Shown: positions 1-4,426 of the stretch, piece after piece
Layout: every line of letters starts with the position of its first letter
Position numbering within the stretch: position 1 is the first letter of the stretch
From: Candidatus Melainabacteria bacterium
Lineage (GTDB): Bacteria; Actinomycetota; Actinomycetes; Mycobacteriales; Pseudonocardiaceae
Reading direction: 5' to 3'
Assembly: GCA_903970565.1 (NCBI GenBank)
Contig: CAJCJE010000049.1
Span: 1 to 5,105, forward strand
Length of the DNA: 5,105 nt
Program-made: the position numbers and the translations under genes
Notes under the pieces: generated by a model
Seen by the model: only the letters and a program-made list of their open reading frames with translations
Told to the model about the DNA's origin: nothing
The model's database searches: none

Positions 1-545
1 TCGTCGGCCGCCCGCTGAAGTTGGAGGTAGCTGCGCCGCCAGGCCAGGCACAGCTCGTCGATGGGCAGAGCGTCGACCGGAGTGACCGAAGCGAGACGGG
101 CAGCGGGCGCCGGTGCCGGTGCCGGAACGTCGATCACGGCAGAAGATTGTTGTGGGGTGCTCGGCGCGTGCCAGAACCGCCAGGCCACGAAGGCCGCTGC
201 GACTACGCAGCAACCCAGGAGTTCCGCCGTCGTGGCCGCACCGGCCACGGTGGCCAGCCCGGTGATGGCCAGACAGGTCAGGACAAAGCCCAGGGCGGCG
301 ACCGTTCCGGTCCAGATACCGGGCTCACCGCGTACGACCAGTTGCCGGATCGGCGGGCGGGAGAGCATGTTCTTCGACCGGAACCCCGTCCCTACCGTCG
401 CGCCGATTGCCAACCCGAGCAGGCTCCAGGTGATTATCAGGCCGAGCGGCATTACCAGAGCGCCGATGGCGCTGAACACGAACACGGCAACGGCCAGGGT
501 CGCCCACCCGGTCCGCACGAACACGCGAGTCCACACTGGCATCAT
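1..545 (-). CDS. Multi-pass membrane protein of unknown function, N-terminal part (cut by window edge)
   Basis: An open frame of about 180 codons reads leftward from tandem ATG codons (545-543 and 542-540) and leaves the window without a stop. Numbered from the second ATG, the product starts MPVWTRVFVRTGWATLAVAV. It has hydrophobic segments at about residues 13-30, 31-50, 79-101 and 106-122, so probably four membrane helices, with a basic loop at 54-71. A Pro/Ala linker (about 139-148) follows, then a hydrophilic tail with DELCLAWRRSYLQLQRA at 162-178. Similar LCxAWRRSY-type tails recur, from memory, in actinobacterial hypothetical membrane proteins. The alternating hydrophobic pattern and amphipathic tail support this frame over the overlapping frames. 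No strong ribosome binding site is visible (GGGTGG lies just upstream), so the choice between the two ATGs is open. The reaction or partner is unknown. Confidence 0.7.
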   Translation of the reverse strand, partial: MMPVWTRVFVRTGWATLAVAVFVFSAIGALVMPLGLIITWSLLGLAIGATVGTGFRSKNMLSRPPIRQLVVRGEPGIWTGTVAALGFVLTCLAITGLATVAGAATTAELLGCCVVAAAFVAWRFWHAPSTPQQSSAVIDVPAPAPAPAARLASVTPVDALPIDELCLAWRRSYLQLQRAAD

Positions 546-631
546 CCACCCGGCAGATAAGAGGATACAGGATTGCCGGGGGCCTGGGCGGTGCCGAACT
601 ACGTCACGGATCACCGACGGTCGACATGCAG

Positions 632-644
632 AGGTGAACCACCT
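632..644. repeat. Short inverted repeat AGGTG-aac-CACCT
   Basis: Five-base perfect arms flank a three-base centre, about 90 bases upstream of the membrane-protein start. It could be a regulator site or chance; no regulator family is recognised from it. The rest of 546-756 shows nothing I can support. Confidence 0.2.
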
Positions 645-756
645 TGAGTGTAGCCCCAGTGGCGAGTATCGGCAGTCTTCGGTTCTCGGCGGTCGGATGG
701 GATGTTTCGGTGTCGGCAAGCACGTCGTTCCCGTCGCGTGGCCGCGATGGTTGATC

Positions 757-981
757 ATGTGGGCGGAGGGTGCGCTCGAGTTCCATGTCCACCGGGACCG
801 GGCCGACCGCGACACCTTCGTGATCTACGAAATGTTCCGCACGAAGAACGATCTCGAAAAGCATCTGGCCCAGCCTTACACCCAGGAGTTCATCCGAGCG
901 ATCCGGCCGTACGTCACCGGACCGCTCCGCCAGCAGTTCCTGTTGATGTGCACTCCGCTGCCGAGAACGGGCGAGTCGTAG
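757..981 (+). pseudogene. ABM-domain (antibiotic biosynthesis monooxygenase-like) protein remnant, N-terminus missing
   Basis: From the ATG at 757 the frame encodes about 74 residues and stops with TAG at 979-981. The segment GALEFHVHRDRADRDTFVIY, then EMFRTKNDLEKHL and a helix ending near AIRPYV, matches the middle and C-terminal half of ABM-fold proteins: the 'G-L-F-x-V-H-R-D ... F-x-Y-E ... L-x-x-H-L' pattern. These are dimeric ferredoxin-like proteins of about 95-105 residues that act as cofactor-free oxygenases or quinol monooxygenases. The first strand and helix normally preceding this part are not found in any upstream frame. The same frame is open upstream, with another ATG at 697, but that sequence is unlike the family. 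No ribosome binding site is seen before 697 or 757. The best reading is a 5'-truncated relic; a short divergent functional protein is less likely. Confidence 0.5.
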
Positions 982-1067
982 CGCCGGGTATTGCCATCCA
1001 GGTCAAGGTCGCGGGCGTGGATCAGTCGCTTGAGGTTGACCGTGGAATTGATGAGTGTCGGCGGCCG

Positions 1068-1090
1068 AATGAGATCCCGAAAGTCTCATT
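1068..1090 (+). terminator. Hairpin with T-rich tail, candidate terminator for the plus strand
   Basis: AATGAGA and TCTCATT form a perfect 7-base stem around a 9-base loop, followed by ACTTTTCTT at 1091-1099. The T-rich run lies on the plus-strand 3' side, so it would end transcription coming from the ABM remnant. The stem is A/T-rich and therefore weak. Confidence 0.4.
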
Positions 1091-1109
1091 ACTTTTCTTC
1101 ACGTGGCGA

Positions 1110-1139
1110 GCAGTTCGTAACTGCATCGCGATAACGCGA
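1110..1139 (-). terminator. Two tandem hairpins downstream of the chitinase gene
   Basis: Just past the chitinase stop (1153) lie TCGCG-ataa-CGCGA (1126-1139) and GCAGTT-cgt-AACTGC (1110-1124), two perfect short stem-loops side by side. No U-tract follows on the minus strand. Actinobacterial terminators often lack one, so a terminator or an mRNA 3'-end stabiliser role is possible. Confidence 0.35.
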
Positions 1140-1152
1140 GAGATGAAGGCCG

Positions 1153-2157
1153 TCACTTGGTGAAGGGCTGGAAGGTCTCCGTGTAGGCACCGCTGTTCTG
1201 ACTCACACCGCTGCATGTCGAGCTGGCGCTGGTCTGACCGGGACAGCCGCCGTTGTCACGCCCCTCGGCCCAGACCGAGACCAGCTTGATCCCTTCGGCC
1301 TCGGCGTGGAGTTTGACCGTGTTGGCGTCGGCGAGGGTGAAGATCTCCCCGGCGCTGTCGTTCTGGCCGATCATCGGGGTGTTGCCGAGCTTCGCGAACG
1401 CCGCCGAGGTGGAGATGCCGAACACTGACGCAACCTGGGTCGCGGTAGCGTCGAGGGCCTGGTCGGCGGCGGTACCCATCTCAGTGCCCGACGTGCCGTA
1501 GTCCATCGACATGATGTTGATGATGTCCGGAGTGAAGCCCTGTGCCTTCGCGATGCTGAGCACACTTTTTCCGGTCGACGTCAGACCGGAGGGCAGCACC
1601 GGAATCGTGTAGGAGATCGTCAGCGGCCTGCTGGTCGAGGTGCCCCACTGGCGGACGAGGTTGAGGGCCTGCGCCGTGCGAGTCAGGTCAGCGGAGTTGG
1701 TCAACTCGTTGGACTCGATGTCGAAATCGAGATGCTTGACGCCGACCGTGGGGACGACGGACTCGACCTGCGTGGCCATAGCGCTGGCCGAGGAGCAGGT
1801 AGCGCCGAGGTCCGTTCCGTTGGTGTCGGTCGTGTAGCCACCGAAGGACGCGGTCGCGTCGCCGCCCTCGGCGTGCAACGAAGCGAGCTGCGAGTGCCAA
1901 CTGGCCTCGTTCGGCATCGACCACGTGCAACCGGTGCCATCCACGAAGGCGAGGGTGAAGAACTTGGTGCCGTAGTCGGCAGCGACGGTCGTCAGCGTGG
2001 TGTTGCTCAGACCCGTGTCCACGTACGGCGCGAAGACCTGCGCGGGCCAGGCGATCGAGCTGGCTTCGGCGGGCGCGTTGCCCAGCGTGAGCATCGCGGT
2101 GAGCACGCTTGCACCGAGTACGGCTGCAACGGAGAGTGTTGATGATCTTTGTGACAC
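1153..2157 (-). CDS. Secreted family 18 glycoside hydrolase (chitinase)
   Basis: GH18 enzymes cleave beta-1,4 GlcNAc linkages in chitin by substrate-assisted catalysis, with a Glu as acid/base. From the GTG at 2157 the product is 334 residues: a Sec-type signal peptide (hydrophobic core about 8-25, likely cleavage after AEA near residue 32) and then a single catalytic domain with no carbohydrate-binding module. Visible motifs are FAPYVD (42-47), SFGG (104-107), the active-site strand HLDFDIE (142-148; D144, D146 and catalytic E148) and MSMDYG (216-221). A Trp near the end (W296) is the expected aglycone-floor residue. Four cysteines (77, 121, 305, 315) fit an exported protein with disulfides. 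The first Asp of the usual DxxDxDxE motif is Lys here. The start at GTG 2157 is chosen over the ATG at 2172 because only GTG has a good ribosome binding site. The gene stands alone, and an upstream dre site suggests GlcNAc/DasR control. Which chitin form it attacks cannot be read from the sequence. Confidence 0.9.
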   Translation of the reverse strand: MSQRSSTLSVAAVLGASVLTAMLTLGNAPAEASSIAWPAQVFAPYVDTGLSNTTLTTVAADYGTKFFTLAFVDGTGCTWSMPNEASWHSQLASLHAEGGDATASFGGYTTDTNGTDLGATCSSASAMATQVESVVPTVGVKHLDFDIESNELTNSADLTRTAQALNLVRQWGTSTSRPLTISYTIPVLPSGLTSTGKSVLSIAKAQGFTPDIINIMSMDYGTSGTEMGTAADQALDATATQVASVFGISTSAAFAKLGNTPMIGQNDSAGEIFTLADANTVKLHAEAEGIKLVSVWAEGRDNGGCPGQTSASSTCSGVSQNSGAYTETFQPFTK

Positions 2158-2163
2158 GAGCTG

Positions 2164-2169
2164 CTCCCT
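2164..2169 (-). promoter_or_regulatory. Ribosome binding site deciding the chitinase start
   Basis: On the minus strand AGGGAG lies six bases before GTG 2157-2155, which is ideal spacing. The upstream ATG (2172) overlaps this site and has no comparable purine run of its own, so the GTG is the likelier initiator. Confidence 0.7.
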
Positions 2170-2248
2170 CATTCACTGGGAGGCGTCATGCGGGACGCCG
2201 ACGGGTACGGGGACGGAAGAGTGCGGTATTCGGCCCGTTAATAGCTAG

Positions 2249-2264
2249 ATTGGTCTGGACCAGA
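2249..2264. promoter_or_regulatory. dre-type operator (DasR, GlcNAc-responsive GntR regulator) upstream of the chitinase
   Basis: The plus strand shows ATTGGTCTGGACCAGA, with perfect inverted arms TGGTC/GACCA. On the minus strand the core is TGGTCCAGACCA, differing at one of 12 positions from the DasR core TGGTCTAGACCA. It also matches the TGGTCCAGACC part of the repeat described in Streptomyces chitinase promoters. It lies about 93 bases upstream of the chitinase GTG, next to an A/T-rich stretch (2238-2250, minus strand ATCTAGCTATTAA) that may be the promoter -10 region. No clear -35 or -10 consensus can be fixed. Binding would repress the chitinase until amino-sugar phosphates build up; this role is inferred from the known regulon. 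Confidence 0.75.
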
Positions 2265-2689
2265 AAAGCACCCGTCGACATCTATTGTCTGCGCTGGTGA
2301 TCAACTAAAACCTGCCTTGGTCGGCAGATTGTCAATCGAAATCCCGATACTCGGTGACGCTTTTCCGGGCGAGGGAAAGGTGAGGCTGTCATTCTGGTGG
2401 TGCCGCTCGCCGGACTAATATTTATTAGTCGACGCGAGTTGATGATATCAGCCCTGGATCGGTCAGTGGCCACAGTGGTCTCCGCGTCCGTGGCTGTCCC
2501 GCAACCCCGTAGCGCAGTCCCTGGCGAGTGACCACGCGCGCGTTCGATCATCGATCAGAAGGGTGCGTCCGGACGCGAGCGGGGTGGAGCTGCGAGTGGG
2601 TCGCCATCGCCCGTTCCACGGGCCATGAGGAACGGTCCTCCTTGGCCGAACGCCGAGCAGGAAACCGATCTTGTCGCGCCCGTCGTTTT
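2265..2689. other. Long intergenic region between the chitinase promoter and the lacI-family locus
   Basis: More than 400 bases without a convincing gene on either strand. It holds one CTAATA palindrome (2413-2430). The minus-strand frame at 2282-2551 is rich in Arg and Thr with no recognisable domain and is taken as non-coding. The left part is noticeably more A/T-rich than the flanking genes. A gene lost from here could explain why the region is long and carries an operator far from any intact target. Confidence 0.5.
2413..2430. promoter_or_regulatory. Palindromic operator copy 1 (CTAATA type)
   Basis: GACTAATATTTATTAGTC: two perfect 8-base arms around a TT centre. It shares the CTAATA..TATTAG core with the palindromes at 2690 and 2773, the last of which sits directly before the lacI-family start. 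It lies about 255 bases upstream of the chitinase start and 267 bases before copy 2 (centre to centre about 276), so looping is conceivable. Binding by the neighbouring LacI-type protein is inferred. Confidence 0.6.
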
Positions 2690-2705
2690 GCTAATACGTA
2701 TTAGC
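2690..2705. promoter_or_regulatory. Palindromic operator copy 2 (CTAATA type)
   Basis: GCTAATACGTATTAGC is a perfect 16-base palindrome with a central CG, the typical form of a LacI-family operator. It lies about 100 bases upstream of the lacI-family start. TAATAC within it resembles a -10 hexamer, so bound repressor could cover a promoter; no good -35 was found. Confidence 0.7.
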
Positions 2706-2732
2706 AGCGCTCTGAATCTGAGAGGGACAACA

Positions 2733-2777
2733 ATGGTTCTCTTGACACGGCCGTATGCGTCGTACAGCCTGAGCTAA
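2733..2777 (+). CDS. Possible 14-residue leader peptide upstream of lacI-like gene
   Basis: ATG at 2733 opens a frame encoding MVLLTRPYASYSLS and ends with TAA at 2775-2777, inside operator copy 3. A purine run GAGAGGG (2720-2726) lies six bases before the ATG, better than chance spacing. It could be a leader peptide, the surviving 5' end of a broken gene, or an accident. If the TTGACA at 2742 were the -35 box of the lacI promoter, this frame would not be transcribed from it, so the two readings compete. Confidence 0.25.
   Translation: MVLLTRPYASYSLS
2742..2747 (+). promoter_or_regulatory. Candidate -35 box (TTGACA) for the lacI-like gene
   Basis: A perfect TTGACA about 55 bases before the start codon. 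No matching -10 hexamer is seen at 16-18 bases; the nearest candidate, TACAGC at 2763, has a 15-base spacer. The promoter is therefore tentative. If it works, operator copy 3 would overlap the transcription start. Confidence 0.3.
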
Positions 2778-2788
2778 TACGGATTAGA
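2773..2788. promoter_or_regulatory. Palindromic operator copy 3 (CTAATA type), next to the lacI-like start
   Basis: GCTAATACGGATTAGA holds CTAATaCggATTAG, arms CTAAT/ATTAG, an imperfect version of copy 2. It ends 14 bases before the GTG start and only a few bases before the ribosome binding site. This position suits autoregulation of the adjacent LacI-type regulator by blocking initiation or elongation. Confidence 0.65.
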
Positions 2789-2802
2789 CACGAGGAAGCC
2801 TG

Positions 2803-3238
2803 GTGGCGCGCGGGAGAACGCCGCGACAGGCGGACATCGCCCGGATCGCGGGAGTTTCGCAGGCGACCGTCTCGGTGGTGCTGGGCGGTAACCGCTCGAT
2901 TCGGATGGCCGAGGGAACCCGCCGCCGGGTGCTGGAGGTCGCCGAGGAACTGGGCTATGTTCCCCACCCGTGGCCACGCGGCTGGCCTCGTCGCGGGCCA
3001 ACATGCTGGGGCTCTACACCTTCCGAACCACGTTCCCGACCGAGGCCACCGACTCCTACCACCCGATTCTGTCCGGCGTGGAGGAGGAGGCCGCCGCGCT
3101 CGGCCAGGACCTGATCCTGTTCACCGGCATGAGCGGTCCGCACGCCACGCGGGAGGCGGCGATCCGTCGCACCCTGATCGCCGACGGCTGTCTGTGCTTC
3201 GGCAGGCACGTGCCCGAGAAACCGGTCGCGCGCAGCGA
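2803..3238 (+). pseudogene. LacI-family transcriptional regulator, frameshifted and 3'-truncated
   Basis: GTG 2803 is preceded by GAGGAAG (2792-2798). Residues 9-30 form a LacI-type helix-turn-helix ([20 protein letters not shown]), followed by the recognition/linker part [16 protein letters not shown] (about 40-55). At about 2968 the frame breaks: similarity resumes one frame over at 2970 with [18 protein letters not shown], the hinge helix and first strand of the ligand domain. One missing base in the CCC(G)GTG region would restore it. The second frame continues through [19 protein letters not shown] to DGCLCFGRHVPEKPVAR, then similarity ends at about 3231-3236, where the sequence becomes the 3' end of the opposite-strand NRPS gene. 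Only about 143 of the usual 330-350 residues remain, so the sugar-binding core is incomplete and no effector can be inferred. Even if the frameshift were a sequencing error, the gene would still be truncated. Confidence 0.85.
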
Positions 3239-4426
3239 TCATTCCTCGTGCAGCAGCCGGTCAAGGCTGGCCAGGAAGTCCTCGACGAGCGTCTGCGCCT
3301 GCTGGTGGGTGAAGGCGTCCAAGGAGACCGACAGTTCGCCTCGGAGATTGCCGACGGTGGGCCGGGAGAACTCCCACACGGCGGGCCACACCGCCAAGGC
3401 CGGCCGAATGGGCACCCGGGTGACCCGCAGGCCGGCCAGTCCGAGCCGAGGGACCATCGAGTCCACGTTGACGGTGTGCAGGAACAGCGGCGCGTTCGGG
3501 CGGGTCGGCTGGGTACCGACGATTCGTGAGTACGGCACGTCCTTGTGCTGGATGGCGGTGTCCAACGCTTCCGCGTGCCGCCGAATCAGCTCTGTCCTGT
3601 CCAGGCCCCTCTCGCGCGTGGTCACCACGGGCAGCATGGTGAGCAACGGCCCCACGGTCTGCTGTAGCGCTGCGGTGTCACGCAACACCGTTGGCACGCC
3701 CAGAATCGGCGCATTCACGGCAAAGCTGATCGCGGTGAACAGAATCGCGGTTGGGGACAGGCGTTCCGTCTGGGCCAGTCGGCGGACTTTCTGGGTGTGC
3801 GTTGAGTCGAGTGGCAGCGGCAGCCGATGGCAGCGTCCGCGTTCCGCCACATCCAGTGCATCCGTTCTGGGATAGTTGCTCGGCTCGATTCCGGCCAGCA
3901 GCTCCGACCACCACCTGGTGTCCCAGTTTCGCGCGCGCTCCCTGGCCGCATAGTCGAAGAAGCTGGGTGCCTCTGCGGTCCAGGTGGGTACGCCACCCCT
4001 GGCCAGCGCGTTGTATGCGGTGCCGATGTCCCGCAGCAGGATGTCGATCGACCAGGTGTCGCACGCAACGTGGTGTACACACAGGCCGAGGGTGTGCTCG
4101 TCGCCGTCCTCGGTGAGTCCGATCCGCAACGGCGATTCCTGTTCCAGGTCGAAGGGCCGCGTCCAGAAGTCGGCCCACCGCTTCGGTGTCTGGAGTTCGG
4201 GCAGCGCCGCCGCGCCGGTGTTCGCCTTGCCGTCCTCGAGGTGATAGGTCGACAGCAGCACCGCATGACGCCGTGCCACGGCCTGGATCGCGTTGCCAAG
4301 CGCGTCGACGTCGAGCTTGCCGGTGATGGTGAAGCACTGGCAGGCGTTGTAGATCGGTTCGCCTTCGATCGCCTCGTGGACAAGCATGGATTCCTGCATG
4401 TCCGACAGGGGCTGCAACCCGCTCAT
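3239..4426 (-). CDS. Stand-alone NRPS condensation (C) domain protein
   Basis: A 395-residue protein made of one condensation domain, which joins an acyl or peptidyl group on one carrier protein to the amine (or hydroxyl) of the next building block. Core motifs appear in order: C1-like LQPLSDMQESML (4-15), C2-like RRHAVLLSTYHLEDGK (52-67), PFDLEQESPLRIGL (91-104), the active-site HHVACDT (118-124; catalytic H119, structural D123), C4-like APSFFDYAARERA (153-165), C5-like VGPLLTMLPVVT (258-269) and C6-like HKDVPYSRIVG (294-304). The Gly after the Asp of HHxxxDG is Thr. The end (LRGELSVSLDAF, then helix LVEDFLASLDRLL) is a normal C-domain end, so the domain is full length, with only a few residues after it. 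Its ATG overlaps the TGA of the upstream NRPS gene (ATGA, 4426-4423) and has no good ribosome binding site, so translation is probably coupled. Its likely donor is the thiolation domain ending that upstream protein. The product is unknown. Confidence 0.88.
   Translation of the reverse strand: MSGLQPLSDMQESMLVHEAIEGEPIYNACQCFTITGKLDVDALGNAIQAVARRHAVLLSTYHLEDGKANTGAAALPELQTPKRWADFWTRPFDLEQESPLRIGLTEDGDEHTLGLCVHHVACDTWSIDILLRDIGTAYNALARGGVPTWTAEAPSFFDYAARERARNWDTRWWSELLAGIEPSNYPRTDALDVAERGRCHRLPLPLDSTHTQKVRRLAQTERLSPTAILFTAISFAVNAPILGVPTVLRDTAALQQTVGPLLTMLPVVTTRERGLDRTELIRRHAEALDTAIQHKDVPYSRIVGTQPTRPNAPLFLHTVNVDSMVPRLGLAGLRVTRVPIRPALAVWPAVWEFSRPTVGNLRGELSVSLDAFTHQQAQTLVEDFLASLDRLLHEE

Noticed and set aside
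61..756. Long plus-strand frame (61-981) as one 306-residue protein
   Set aside because: Its first two thirds lie opposite the membrane-protein gene and are low-complexity Arg/Thr/Ala-rich with no domain; only the last ~75 residues (ABM-like) look like real protein.
325..864. Minus-strand frames at 325-549 and 604-864
   Set aside because: The first is an Arg/Asp-rich shadow in another frame of the membrane-protein gene; the second is the antisense of the ABM fragment. Neither has a domain or good ribosome binding site.
1253..2142. Several frames overlapping the chitinase on both strands
   Set aside because: All are shadows of the GH18 gene, whose motifs and signal peptide fix the true frame.
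2282..2551. Minus-strand 89-residue frame in the intergenic region
   Set aside because: No recognisable domain, biased composition, contains operator copy 1, no convincing ribosome binding site.
3242..3875. Continuation of the LacI second frame to 3875 (301 residues in total)
   Set aside because: After about 3236 the frame is the antisense of the condensation-domain gene and no longer resembles LacI.
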